Assembly: GCA_025529335.1 (NCBI GenBank)
Contig: JAMYHX010000264.1
Span: forward strand, 1-57,909
Origin: Rhizopus sp. PT2906
Lineage: Eukaryota > Mucoromycota > Mucoromycetes > Mucorales > Rhizopodaceae
DNA length: 57,909 nucleotides
Direction: 5' to 3'
The translations under genes and the position numbers were made by a program. The notes beneath the pieces were generated by a model. The model searched no databases. It was not told the DNA's origin and worked only from the letters and a program-made list of their open reading frames with translations. This document shows, piece by piece, positions 32,361-45,087 of this stretch (position 1 is its first letter; every line of letters begins with the position of its first letter).

Positions 32361-35300
32361 ATGGCCAAAGAAGGTCAAGCTGTCCAAGTAGGCAAGTTTT
32401 ATTTTCAATTTCAGATCACTATCTGTGCTTCACAGAAATAACGTTTAACGTAGCACTTCGTATTCGACCCTTAACGGATCGTGACAGAGCACAACCTCGA
32501 TTCGCTAATCTTGCTAATGACGATGTACTCAAGGTTCATGACAAGACTGTCCAAGTTGTGCCTCACAACAAGTACTTTTCGTTTGATCATGTCTTTGGAA
32601 GCACGAGTTCACAAGATGATATATTCAAGACAGTTGGAGACAACCTAATACACAAGTTTGTCGAAGGATACAACATTACAATTCTTGCTTATGTAAGGAT
32701 ATGATGAATAAAGGACAACATGAATTAATATGTATGATGTAGGGACAAACGTCTTCTGGTAAGACGTATACGATGGGTACAGCTGCATCCAGCCAAAATG
32801 ACGGCATTATTCCTCGTTCAATGTCTTTGTTGTTTGATCTTTTATCGCAGACCGATACCCGCCCAGCATCTCCGGCTCTTTCTGTTTCTTCTTCGACTTC
32901 TACCAGTCGACTACGAAGCAGCAGATCATCCACCATCAGCACAACCAAGCATTCATTTCTTTCTCACCCACCCAACTATCGACCAACTCATCGGTACACA
33001 GTGACAGTATCATTTATTGAAATATACAACGAGGACTTACATGACCTACTGAACTCGTCCCCACCTGAAGAATCACCGCCGATCACAATTCGAGAGGATA
33101 CCAAGGGCAATATCTATTGGACAGGTGTAAAGGAAGTAGAGGTTCAGAGCACAGATGATGTGTTGCAGTAAATAGGCCCAATTGAATGAAATGAGAGATA
33201 ATAAGCTGAACGAAAATTTTTTTAATTGTTCTATAGTTATCTCGAGCAAGGTGCCCAAAATAGAGCAACTGGTGCAACCGACATGAATGAAAAATCATCA
33301 CGCTCGCACGCTATCTTTTCAGTCACGCTCAGACAAGAGAAAGCTGTGGGCCAGTCTGTACGCAAACCGACACAGAGTCGGCCAAACAGTTCATTGAGCA
33401 ATTATACCAGAGCATCACATACCCCTAAAACTGACGAAGGCGAATGGATCATTACGACCTCCAAGTTTCATTTTGTTGATCTAGCAGGAAGCGAGAGAGT
33501 AAGGACAAGTGGTTCAAAACAATAGAATAACTCATTGATTTGGCAAAAATAGCTTAAACGTACCGCAGCAGAAGGAGGACGACGTAAGGAAGGCATCAAT
33601 ATCAATGCAGGATTATTAGCCCTTGGCAACGTCATTTCGGCACTAGCAAGCGACAAGAAAAAGACTCATGTACCTTACCGCGACTCAAAGTTGACACGAC
33701 TTCTGCAGGATTCGCTTGGAGGCAACTCGACAACATTGATGATTGCATGCGTCAGTCCTGCAGAGTACAATCTGGCCGAGACGATCAATACCCTTCAATA
33801 CGCTAGCAGAGCACGAAGCATTAAGAACCGGTCAGAAAAGAACGAGGTGGAAGAATGGATGACGACAGATAATATCGAAACTCTTCGTTCACTCGTAGGC
33901 AAGCTCAAGCACGAACTCAAATGCCTCAGAATGCTAGCCAAAATTGAACCCCACGAAGATGACGATAACGACGAAGAGAATCTCAGCCAGAGACTGTTAG
34001 TTGCTGATCTTCAACGTCAGGTCGAAGAACTTGACGTGGAGGCCACTGTGACCCGAGAACGGAACAAGATGGTTGAGAAGGAATTGCAACGATTAAGAAT
34101 GCTCGAAGCCTTTGACAAGCAAGTCGATTTTGAGCATTTGGTTGAACCTGTGATTGAAGAATACGAAAAGAGCATAGCCAGCCTCGAATCACAGCTAGCC
34201 CTCACTAAAGCCGCATTGAATTACTCAGACATGGGCTTTGAGGAACAGCTAGCAAAGATTCAGCATCTTGAGTCGGTGGTGAAGACACAAGAACAAACCA
34301 TTGAGGATCTTCGCACACGACTAAACAAAGTTGTTGAACGTGAACAAAACAATGAAAACTATATCCGCGAACTTGAGAATAAACTGATGGTGTCTGCCAA
34401 GGAATCGAACAAGGACCAAGCAATGCTGAGCGAACTCAAAACACGTATTATGAAGCTCAAGGAGACTGATAAAAATACAGAACAATACATCCATGACCTT
34501 GAACAGCGTCTGGCGGCTTCAGATGCAGAAAAAACGAAATGGCAAAAGTACATTGAAGAACTGGAAGCCAAGATGGAGGCCAAAGATCGCACTCATGCCG
34601 AATTGTTGAAGCGTCTTTCGCTGCAAACATCTGCGAGCAACACAGAGAAAATGGCTCTTGAGCAAGTCACTAGTAAATTGGAGGTGGTCGAGAAGGAGCG
34701 TGATGTGCTTAGGCAGCAGGTTGATCAACTCGAGCGGTTGTACGATGAGAGCAGAAAAGAGACTAAGGGGCGCCCGTTAAGTGGTAGCAGCAGCAGTAGT
34801 ACAACCGTACACAGTAATCGCACAAGTCTTGCCGACGAAAAGGAAACACTGGCCATGATACAAACTGAGACGAAACTTAAGGAAGAAAGTGAACGAGCCA
34901 GTCGGCTAGAACACGCTCTAAATCGTCTTCAAACTGAACACCAAGAAACACTCAAGGAACTGGAAGAGGCACTCCATAATTACCATGAAGTTCTTGAGCA
35001 GCTTGATCTTACCCAAGGCGTGGATCTAAACAAGGAGATGCTAGTGGCGAAAGAGTTACAAGAGAAGAAAGATCAACAGAATGCGATAGATCAGCTCAAG
35101 CAGGAACTAGAGGAAGCCAAGCAAAAGCACCAGACAACTGTTCAAGACAGACAAAAGGTCGTATCACAATTGGAGCACCGTATAGAGCAACTTGAACAAG
35201 AAAAGGAAAAGAGCATAGTAGCACTTGAACAAATCTCGGGACGAGAAGCCGAACTGCACCAACGTTTGGTAAAAGCTGAACAACAGCACCAAGTGGACAT

Positions 35301-36681
35301 GGGACAAATCCAGAACAATGTAGTGTTGCTTGAGCAACAGATAGAGCAGCTCAAAAAAGACGTGTTTGAAAAGGAACAAGAGATGAGCCTTATGAGAGGA
35401 AAGGAAACCGAGCTGCGTGCCCTCTTGGATGAGTCGAATGCTTCACTGATAGCGTGTCAACAGGAGGTCGCTTCGCTTCGTCTTGTGAAAGCAGCACATG
35501 ACAAACTGCTCCAAAAGTCATCTATGGAAGATGACAGTAAGGTTCGTGAACTACATGATGCACTCGCACGTGCGACAGATGAGAATCGGTCCCTTTCAAC
35601 AGTACTGAAGCAGTCTCAAGAAGGACATGAGAAGCGCATCAAGGAGCTGTGTGCAAAGTATGAACAAGAAAAAAGCGCGATAGAGAAAACAGTAAAGCGT
35701 CTCGAGACAGATTTAGTTGAAGCCAATGGAGAAAAGGATCTCTTACTGCTTCAAGATTATGAACGATTGAAAAAAGAAAAGGAAGATCAAATGAACATGG
35801 TTGCCTCTCTTGAACAGCAACTCGAGCAAGTAGTACTGGAACGGGATCAGGAAAAAAGGCTGGTGAATGTATTGAGAGCTGAGATTGAACAGCTAAAATC
35901 AAATCTGCAATCTATGCAAAAGATACCCGAGGATTATCAAGCGACATCTGAAAGTCTAAGAAAAGAAATAGATAAAAACCTTCAACGAGAGCAAAAAGTG
36001 ACCGAACTCAAGCTGGAATTGAAGCGTGCCCTGGAAGAGAATGAGAAGCTGTTGCAGCAACTAGAGACACAGAGAGAAGAAGATGAAGAAATACAGCTGG
36101 CATTAGATGAAGAATGTCAAAAGCTACGATCTGATTTGAGAAAAGTACAAGAAGAAAAGAACGAACAAATAAAGCAGCTTGAAATAGAAATGAACAAATT
36201 AAGATCTACAAGGGCACTGGTGTCTAAAGAAGAAGAAGAATATAAGAAAAAGATAAAAGAACTAGAATCGCAAGTGAAAAAGATGAACGAAGATAATTTG
36301 GAATATAGTAGCTTAAGTGAAGAATTAGAGAAAGAAATAAGACGATTAGAAGAAGAGAAAGAAGAAATACATGAAGCCTTGGATATAAGTGAAGTTAAGT
36401 TGAATGAATATGAAGAACTGATCAACAAAATGAAAGAAATGATGAACACAAATGAGCAAGGTTTGATAGAAGGAATCAAGAGATTGATGGATTCACGAGA
36501 TAAGACAAGTGATCAGTCAGATGAAAATGTCAAAGAAGAATTAGTTAAGCAAATAAAACAAATGGAAAATGAGTTACGACAAGAAAAACAAAGGGGAGAC
36601 AAAATAGAAAAAGCCAACTTGAAATTAGAGAAGCAATTGGAAGATGCATTAAGCAGGAAATCATTCTTTTGTTTAAAATAA
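32361..36681 (+). CDS. kinesin motor protein with long coiled coil, kinesin-4 (KIF4/KIF21)-like
   Basis: N-terminal plus-end motor followed by roughly 900 residues of coiled coil. Exon 1 (32361-32391, MAKEGQAVQV) joins ALRIRPLTDRDRAQPRF only through an AG|GCAAGT donor, a GC-AG intron. Further introns at about 32695-32742, 33169-33236 and 33500-33550. Motor motifs: P-loop GQTSSGKTYTMG, switch I NEKSSRSHAIFSVTL, switch II DLAGSER, then GININAGLLALGNVISAL, HVPYRDSKLTRLLQDSLGGN and SPAEYNLAETINTLQYASRA with RSIKNR as the neck start. A low-complexity Ser-rich insert lies at about 32870-32950. The rest is heptad-rich (many LEQ/LEKEL repeats), stop 36679-36681, no recognisable cargo domain. Subfamily by general resemblance only; kinesin identity is certain. 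Confidence 0.93.
32392..32453 (+). other. non-canonical GC-AG intron in the kinesin gene
   Basis: The donor TAG|GCAAGT matches the strict consensus of GC donors and the acceptor is AACGTAG. The join GTAG + CACTTCG restores Q-V-A-L-R-I-R-P-L, the expected first strand of kinesin motors. The neighbouring GT (GTAGGC) gives a frameshift instead. 62 nt. Confidence 0.7.
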
Positions 36682-37278
36682 ATTGACATGTGCACCAAAA
36701 TAGTATACACGTGGCTTACCTTCTACTTGCAGCTTATGCAAGCTTTATTGCATCACTTGGGGAGATATACTTATTCCATGTCACCTGGTGGTCTGTGCTT
36801 TTTATATATATTTTCTAAAGGGGATCAGCCGATCAGTCTTTATAGAATCATTTTCCGCGCCTTCACTTGTTTTTCATTTAAGGGGGATAAAAAAAGAAAT
36901 TCTTATTTCCCTTGATTATTTATTATGTAAAAGGGATGAAACACTTGAGTATTACAAAGAATAACCCCTATTCTGTTAGTTCTATTTACTAAATAAAGCA
37001 AACACTCACAAAAGAGAAACAAGACAGTCCGTACGACTTGTGTATTCAAACAGGTGCAACTTGATATAAATACTGCCTTCAAAATAATATTTTTCTTTTT
37101 TTTTTTCTCTTTCCTTCTTTATTTTCCTTGTAATAAAAAAATGTCTTTTACTACTGTAAATAAAATAAATATTAGACAATAACAATAGATACTAACCTTA
37201 TTTAAATAGTATGCAACAAAATCTCGCTCATTTTGTCCTTTAATCTTATACCATGACAAACCATCCAAAGAACTATCA
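36682..37278. other. intergenic region and leader of the homeobox gene
   Basis: No gene. It includes a short frame starting at 37211 (10 codons) and another at 37253 that abuts the homeobox start; both would be upstream ORFs if transcribed. Confidence 0.5.
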
Positions 37279-37282
37279 ATGA
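37253..37282 (+). promoter_or_regulatory. upstream ORF whose stop overlaps the homeobox start (ATGA)
   Basis: Nine-residue frame (MTNHPKNYQ) ending in TGA at 37280-37282, sharing three bases with ATG 37279-37281 of the homeobox gene, the arrangement used for termination-reinitiation coupling. Confidence 0.45.
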
Positions 37283-38126
37283 ACTTAAATGCTAATAGAC
37301 ATCAAAATCAATCAGCCATAGATCGTCATCGAGAAAGAACCAATGAAATGCTGCTGCATAATGCTCAATTTTGGATTGAGGGTCCTGGCTTAGTAGAAGG
37401 TATAAAAAATTTGCTTGTCATACATAGCAGCGCATTAATATGTTTTGTTTACAGATGACATTAAAGTATCTCCAAGCACAAGCACAACATCAAACATCAG
37501 CTCTTCAAGTTCTGAAGATAGCATAGCAACCATTGACACATATCAACATCCTAGGATTACCAAGTACAACCAAGAACAATCACATGAATTGTCAGGAGGA
37601 TATGTTTCTTCTACGCCACTTGAAAAATCATCATCAGAGACTACGACAAGCACTCCTTCAACAAATGGAAAGAGAAGACGCAGAGGAAACCTTCCAAAGG
37701 AAGTCACCGAATTCCTCAGAAAGTGGTTAATACAACATAAAAAGCATCCTTACCCAGCAGAAAAAGAAAAAATTGATCTCGCTCAAAAGACAGGTCTGAC
37801 TGTGAACCAGATTAGTAACTGGTTTATTAACGCCAGAAGACGTATCCTTCAACCTATGCTAGAATCAGAAAGTTTATGCGCTCAAATGATGGCTTATCCT
37901 GAATTAATGAATTCTGACAGGCGTAGTAATATAAATAACAATAGACACAGACTCGATTTTTATCCTTATCATAAATCTTCAGGTAAGGGGTTATTGTAGT
38001 ATTTATTATGTAATATTAACCTTCTTTTTTTTTTTCCTAGTCGAACAGTCTCCTATTATCCACCATTATCCCATCGAAGAACGTTTTATGATGCATAACA
38101 CCGTCGAAGAATATCATATGCGATAA
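37279..38126 (+). CDS. TALE-class homeodomain transcription factor
   Basis: Start ATG 37279 (MNLNANRHQNQS). A 55-nt intron (about 37400-37454) joins in phase to DDIKVSPS. A Ser/Thr-rich linker precedes the basic KRRRRGNLPKEVTEFLRKWL arm and first helix, then HKKHPYPAEKEKIDLAQKTG with the three-residue P-Y-P loop extension that defines TALE homeodomains, and recognition helix VNQISNWFINARRRI. This is the Homeobox_KN type found in fungal and plant factors (CUP9/TOS8, KNOX/BELL relatives). A final intron at 37982-38040 adds VEQSPIIHHYPIEERF and a Met/His-rich tail ending HMR, TAA 38124-38126. It probably binds TGTCA-like sites; target genes are unknown. Confidence 0.92.
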
Positions 38127-41100
38127 CTATGTACTATACCTTACTTCCCTTTCTCTTAAACCCCCTTTCCCTTCATTCGTATATATTATATATTTATTTT
38201 ATTATGTAATGTCTATTATTGTTACTCTTATTGTTGCTCTTTTTGTTTAAAAAATTATGTTTGTACACGTAATTTATGAAAAAATATTTTCACATTTGTC
38301 AGATGTCTTGTTGTACATGTCAAACATATAAAGGTTCTCGAGTTTGTGAACAATCGATAATCACGTATTCATTCAAGCTCAGATAGAATGACGACTATGA
38401 TTATGTGTGGGTGATGATAGTTACTTGCCAGCTGTTGATGTGTACATCAATGTTTGTATGTGTATACATCACCTTTTAGTGTTTATTTATCCTTGGATCA
38501 ATTCTTTTTTTCTTTGTATGTGCAAAATAGGTTACCTAGCAGATTGCCTAGTTACCCCTTATAGTTAACTTATCCTAGTTACCCCTTTTGGCTAATACAG
38601 TACATTTTGGTTGCCTGGGAGAATCACCTTCCCGATGCCTGATAGTTACATCATCCAATTTATATACTTTTTTTTAATTTTTTTTTATTTTATTTTATAT
38701 CATCCTATGCAAAGTTATTTCTCATCTGTACGATAACAAGTTGAATGGACAACCCATCAAGAAGTGAAGAGAAAGGTCATTGGGCTATTCATTTGTACTA
38801 CAAACTTGTTTATTAGCTCAAAGGAGATATGTTTTTCTTATTTTGGACAAGGTTTTACACAATCAAACATAAAGGGTGAACAATCTTGTTTACATGAACA
38901 GCCTTTTTTTGTTGATTTTGACTATTCTGACATTAGAACGTAGTACATGCATGAGGTCCAAGCTTTCGTGCTTCTTTTTTTTATGTTCATGCGAGATTCA
39001 TCTGTAAACGTATGATTATAGTTGTCCTTTTAGTGCATTTAAATTGGAGAATGCAAGCTGCACATCACCTGTCATATTGTATCTCATTGTGGTTACAGAA
39101 AATGGGGCATTTTTGGCTTGTTTTTGATGTCGGTAAAAAAAAAAAAAAGTATAAGCCATCACTCTTGCCTTTTTTTTTTCTATTTATTTGTATTATCTTC
39201 ATTGATTATAAATTCATTTGTGTTTTAATATTAATTTATTTTTAAATAAATGTCCGAGAAAAAGAAGTTCCTACCTGACGTCTCTTGAAAGACACCTGAC
39301 AGCTTTTGTTGCTGCCAAATGTCATACAGGCAGAAAAAGATGAGGCTCGAAAAAATCGACCCACTCATATTTGTCTCACAGGAAAAAAGAGTCGTTATGC
39401 TGTACTACGATCGGATCATATTTAAACTCTAGAAGCACAAATCATTTGAAATTCAGTTTCCTCTACTCTGGAAACAGTAACACATATCATGTACTGAAAT
39501 TGGCAACTTTGATTAAAAACAGTGTAAACAAGTTCTACACGAGCATCGATACGAAGAAGGAAGCATGACTAACTTTATCAAAAGGGTTCCGCTCGTCACT
39601 TGTACACAAGATTGATCTACAATGTGTACCTTTCCCGTCATGAAAGACTATGATTGTTTATTAGAAAGAAAAAAAAAGATCTCTGCTTGGCATAACAAGG
39701 TTAATTTCAGAATTAAGAAACTAAGACCGTTTTAGGTAAATGTGCTTCATATAAAGTGACCTTTCTCATGAAACGCAGCATTTTCAAACAATAAGGCAAC
39801 ACTCAAAATATACCCCAACCTAACCTGATAAGGTGGGGTGGTTATCATTTAAAGAAATAGCTCAATATCAAAACAAGATGCCATCTAAGGGCATTAATCA
39901 CCTTTTCTTTTTTGCTACTATGAAAGGGTTTATTGTATGCTTTTTAGCCATTGGAAAAGGCTACTCTTTTCAAACTTTCAACTAAACCATGCCTCTTGAC
40001 ATTAGTCAAACATAAGCTGCTCATTTCAAATATATATATGAGAAAAACTATAAAAAGAGCACAAATATAAACATAATCATTGGTGTGAAATGACGGTTCT
40101 ATCCCAAGAAGCAGAATTTTCCGGGACCTCTGTCTTCTGCTCATTACTCATTATGTACAATTAACTATTTTGAGAAAGCGCATGGATCAAGATGTAAAAG
40201 TTTGTTCCTTAAAATCAGAAGTTCGAAAATAGCATTATGAGCGAGACCATGGCTCTATCGAATAAGCCTCACTTTATCATTAACCCACATATTATTGGAA
40301 CGGTCGCTGGCTGTCTAGCCTCGGGATCAAGCATAGATTTGGACAATCTGGCTCAATAGCTCTCCCTGGTTCAAATTGCGATCATACATGGAATGTGTTT
40401 TACTTATTTGCTTAGTCTACTTAAAAGGAAGGCCGATAATTACCGTCTTTTCGTATGAAGCTCAAAGCTACGGCACATGCTCAATAAACAATTTTGGAAC
40501 AATCCAAAGCTCCGGTTTATCTTGGTGGTTGACGGAAGCCTACGTTCGAGTCAGCTTCTCCGTTCTCATCGACCTATACTTCACTGCCTGGCGTCTGCTG
40601 CGGGATTTTATGTGGCTTCTAACGCTTCAAAGTTTCAACAATCTTAGCTCAGCCGCGTCCACAACATCTTGGGTCATGATATTCTTGATTCGATGCTAAG
40701 CACACTAGAGAAAAAAGTCCATTAGAAACAATAATAGAGTGAGCTGTTTCTTGTCACTTTTGCACAACGCAACTTATCGAGTTAGACATGATAGCACTCC
40801 TTGTCTCCTTTGATCTTGCATAACCCCTTGCACATTTGTTACTATGGGCTATGCCGTTATGCAAAGTAGTGATTGAATATTGAAAAGGGAAAAGCAGAGT
40901 TCATGCTGATCTTATCGATTTGTACCATTTAGGGCTAGATACTTATTTGCAAAAATGCGTCAAGGTCAAATATTGCTATCATACACGTTAACAAAGTAAG
41001 TTTGATAGTCAAATGGTAACAGAAATAGCAAGCGTACAGCAACCAAAATGCTACATGTGTTTGCTACTGAACCTGGTCTTTGCCAAACTTGAAAATATAC

Positions 41101-42080
41101 ACTCGGCCATTTTTACCAAATGGCAATCGTCGTTTGCATGGTAAAACTACTGGACTTAGGACTAAGTTGATCCTTGTTCATGGGATTCATGCGGTTGCAT
41201 TTTTTTTTCTTTTGCTACCACAGCGACTGCATTCTTTTTTCATCTATTTGAATACCTTCCCCATGTATATATATGTATAAAAAGAAATATGTCAACGCTT
41301 ATAAAAGCATAGCAGAAGTATAGTTGAAGAAGCCAACGATAAAATTTACAAAAGCTTTCGATGATCGGATAAAAATTCATCTTCTACATGTGACCAGCTT
41401 GTGTATGTACAGGATTAAAAGGAGATTATCCCCTTACAAGCGATCAGTTTTTGAAGGAATGTTTACTTTTCGAAAGTATTCTTTAAAAAAAAAGCTAGTG
41501 ATAAAGTGTTTTGCGTTTGGAAAATAACAATAGAAGTGCCTGTATTTAATAGAATCTCGCAAAATCAGTAAAAATTCTCAGCAATCGTGTTGACATGGAC
41601 ATGAAAAAGGAAAACTCTGGTTTGGCAATTAACCCAGAGGAAGAAACTTTCGCTTCTCTGTTGAGTTTTCGTGAATTGTAATAAAGATTAATCATCTCTA
41701 CTGATTACTAAGAATTTCTACTGTTTTTGCAAGATTCTATTAAATACAGATATTTCTATTGTTATTTTCCAAACGTAAAGCACTGTAATAGGAATAGATT
41801 TCCTTTTTTTTACTCTTTTGTTTGCAAGGGTACAGTTGATAATGACTTGAGTGATCATGCGCTCACTGGTACGTTTGGTGCAACAGAGTATTCGAACGAG
41901 TGACATTTAAAGCAGTCTCAATTCAGCCATGACTAGGTGCTATCGTTGTGTTATATTAACCAAAAAGTCAAACCAATTTATTATGTTATCATTATTAGCG
42001 TCCATTCAGAACAGAATTAACATGAAAAACAATGAAAGGGTCTGTGCGTACAGTAGCTGATAGTTGTTATCCTGACCAAA
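38127..42080. other. 4-kb gene-free region
   Basis: No gene supported on either strand. It contains pyrimidine/AT-rich tracts, a small CCCCAACCT/AGGTGGGG hairpin near 39817-39843, a GC-richer patch at 40500-40680 without recognisable coding content, and the inverted duplication at 41505-41784. Confidence 0.5.
41505..41784. repeat. imperfect 82-bp inverted repeat around a 116-bp spacer
   Basis: Arms 41505-41586 and 41703-41784 align without gaps, 72 of 82 positions identical by my count, nine of ten differences being transitions. Each arm, read inward, ends the same short coding-like frame: V-x-x-V-W-K-I-T-I-E, then VFNRI and a stop (TAA in the left arm, TAG in the right). This looks like a tail-to-tail duplicated 3' end of a gene or element. 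Confidence 0.85.
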
Positions 42081-43339
42081 CTATTGGAAAGCTGACAACA
42101 TTTTATTATGGCCATGAAGAGGCGCCATTTTAATTACTTTTTTCATCATGGATTTTACTTGATTAGGCTTCTCCGTATAGTATATCTGCTTCCTGTGAAC
42201 CTCAATTCGCTTTTGAATGAGTGGCACAAAATCATCAAAGGCACTCTTGATCTGTGCCTCTATGGCATCGTTCCTTTTAAGCGCCTCATTCAATGAATAT
42301 GTCTCGTCGTCCTCCACCTTATGTTTTAATAAACGAATCAAGATGGGAGACATCGTGGCTTCTTCTAGAGTTTGATTGAATATAGACACATAGACTTCCT
42401 GTGTACTCTCCGCTTCAGTCTCGTATGCATTTTCCATCATAACATGAAGGGCGTCTTGAACGACATCCATATAATCATAGTTACGTCGTTGAATTGCCTG
42501 AATTATTCGGTGATATGATTTAGCTTTGGCCCTTGTCGCTTCCGACTTGGTCATCGGTCTCTGTTGGGATCGTTCAATGATCATGCGTGTTAGGAAATGA
42601 TTGGCCTTTTCTGCCATAATAGAGTCACAATTACTAGGCCCTAAGGTCGCTTTACCCATTGCCTCTCCCAAATGATAGGCGTCCATTAAGTTGTATGACT
42701 TGTGTCGCTTAATCTCGACTAAAAAGTCTAAGATATCCGACAACAACACGATACCTCTCTTGGATATAAATCTGGAAAGCTCTTCAAGTGTGCATGCTTG
42801 AGAGAATCGGTTAGTTATTTCCTTTTAATTTCTTTAATAGCATTTTTTTTTTTACTTTCATAATTTATTGTCTTCCATACTTTTTTGGATATAATACGCT
42901 CTTGGCAGCACCAGAGCGTGTCTTGCATTAACGTAGCCACTGAATGGATGCTGACATGATGTAGGTCATCAGCTGTGCACTGTTGTTTGCGAAACACTTT
43001 TAATAGGAGAACACTATTAGGGACTAAGAAGATGAATATTAGCAACTGACATAAAAGGGAGAAAATGAAGGGGAGTATAAAAAAGAGGGGATGATGGAGG
43101 CGCTTTTGTCAAGGCTTCTAATGTCAAAATCAAATAAAAAAAAATAAAAGAAATGATACGAATATAGGAGTAGAGATAAAGAATGCCTACCTGATTTACG
43201 CAATATTTTGCGCTCTGTTAGACCTATTGCATGTTTGTGTTAGACAGTTACCAAGTATAATCATACCCACTCTACCTCTCGATAAGATTTCTTCCATACA
43301 TAATCGACTCACATGAGCTGCAAACTCTAGAGAATACAT
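42081..43339 (-). CDS. RhoGAP-domain-like protein
   Basis: Probable GTPase-activating protein for Rho/Cdc42-type GTPases. The model starts at ATG 43339 (MYSLEFAAHVSRLCMEEILS), then introns to RGLTERKILRKSVPNSVLLL. The I-L-R-K-S segment sits where RhoGAP domains carry the arginine finger (I-F/Y-R-x-S). Next HHVSIHSVATLMQDTLWCCQ, an intron after INYE, CTLEELSRFISKRGIVLLSD, then HKSYNLMDAYHLGEAMGKAT with LGPSNCD as the N-x-M...LG-x-x-x-GP helix of the fold. The C-terminal part is helical, with KRIEVHRKQIYYTEKPNQV, ending HNKMLSAFQ, TAG at 42081. About 370 residues. An additional upstream exon is possible. Family call rests on a pattern of short blocks. Confidence 0.62.
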
Positions 43340-44584
43340 TGCTTCCAGTTATAAAAGATAATTGCTCTTGTTATTAATTTTATCTTGTGGCTTTCTAAGA
43401 GAAGCTCTGATTCTCTTGTAATAACTATGTGGGTTTGAAAAGAGAAGAAAAAGAAAAGAATTGAACAAATAGACATGTTTAAGCTTTTTTTTTTATTCTT
43501 GTTGGTCCCTTAGCTTTAAGGTTCTTGTACATAAACTTTATATTTGGATAGACTTGCAAGAAAAAGAGAGGAGATAAAGCCCTTTTCCTGTTTACTTCTT
43601 TCCTTTTCTTTTCTTTGTTATATTTCTTATCCCTTTTCATCTGCTTTATTCTCCTTTTACTACCTGTTGGAGGTTCTAGTGTCACTAACTCTTGAAATAG
43701 CTCTTTGGACAAGAGAATAATGATGTTATGTCTCCTTCTTAGATATATCATGGTTTAGTCGGCTTTTTAGGCAAGAAGATTTCTTTTGAAACGACAAGTA
43801 ATATTCATTAGAAAAAACATTGAATATCTTCGTAATACTGAATGGTTGAGACATGTGCATTGACTCTTGAGATAGAACCGGGAAATAAATTCACGCTTTA
43901 TCTTGTAAATGATAATTAGGCGCAATGTCATTTTCTAGCTTTTGCACAGATCTCCTTATTGAGACGTGAGATATTTGTCTTTTCTAATGTCTATGCCCTC
44001 TCTTTAAATGATCCTCCCTTAAGTATATGTCACTAATAGTAGAGAAATGGGTATTACATCTTATAATAGTAACTATATTCTTAATAAGGCAAAATACGTC
44101 CATCGAACTGCAACGTCCTTAGAGAACAACATGTAGGATAGTACCTTGTGGGCGCACATCGTCTTTTCTTTATTATTTAGACTTTTTACAATATTTGGCT
44201 GAGCCAATTTTGTCATGAATACCAACAATAAGATCTAAACTTGATCTTAAGAATTTCTTTTATGAAGAGCCTAGTCAAAGGTTGTTCTTTTCAATGAAGC
44301 ATATGTTATCATCATTATTGTTAGTACACTATGGTTGTCTACAGTAATGAATTATGATCCCGTTACAACACAGAACAAACTTTAAATCCCTCTCTCTCAC
44401 ACACACACATATGCCCGCTTTTTTTTTTTTTTACATATAACTTTTGTGACCCTTAACAAAGGAGTAAACTTCAATGGCCAATAAGGCACTTACTGGAAAA
44501 GTTTCAGTTATTGCTACCTGAGCCCTTTATTGACCGTTGTCAAAAAGTAAAACGAAATAAATTTATTTACCTTTCATCAAACAT
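43340..44584. other. gene-free interval with simple repeats
   Basis: Lys-rich open frame at 43479-43751 is composition-driven and unsupported. A CA run (44397-44409) and a T run (about 44420-44433) are present. Nothing else recognised. Confidence 0.5.
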
Positions 44585-45028
44585 AACCACGCGAGCTTAA
44601 CAATTGCTCGGTTAGTTCATAACAATCGCTTAATGTTCTTTGGTCAAGATACACTTTTGACCTACCATTTTACAACTCTCAATCAGGATACACATTATAC
44701 TACTTAACTCGCCTCTGCGCAGTTCGAACGTGAATACCCAACTGTTTCGCTGCAGATGACGCACTCATACACTTTTCAATGTTCCGATCGAAAAAACCTA
44801 GCTTTATCCCGGAAGGTATAGCAAACATAATCCCGTTTTCTGTTTGCTTCCTTCATATGGATGTCTTCTTCCTTTGACTTTGCGATTTATATTTTTCGAA
44901 TGCTAAGGAAACTCTTGCCACATGATTTCTAAGTAAGCAACATGGTTTCTAAAATACGGCTTCTGTTTCTGAAAACGCGAAATTGATTTCGATTGGCCTG
45001 TGACATTAATTTCAATTGGCTGCGGCAT
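44585..45028 (-). mobile_element. decayed N-terminal fragment of an IS630/Tc1-like transposase
   Basis: Starts at a plausible ATG (45028): MPQPIEINVTGQSKSISRF, then NHVAYLEIMWQEFP-stop. In a shifted frame KRDYVCYTFRDKARFF, and in a third frame EKCMSASSAAKQLGIHVRTA with QRRVK-stop-YNVYPD, a helix-turn-helix typical of transposases common in Mucorales genomes. Three frames and several stops show it is dead. The DDE catalytic part is absent. The fragment ends 60 bp before the start of the next plus-strand gene, so that gene's promoter overlaps it. Confidence 0.75.
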
Positions 45029-45087
45029 TGCTTGTTAGAAGAACTGCATTATTTTTATTTTTGAGCAAGGGCTATCTTTGATAGATC

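Noticed and set aside
40365..40385. tRNA B-box-like GGTTCAAAT after a GC-rich patch
   Set aside because: The T-stem does not pair and no cloverleaf can be drawn.
40376..40699. 107-codon open frame in a GC-richer patch
   Set aside because: Neither strand gives a recognisable protein; the minus strand has many stops.
43479..43751. 90-codon Lys/Arg-rich open frame
   Set aside because: Composition follows A/G-rich DNA; no motif, promoter or splice support.
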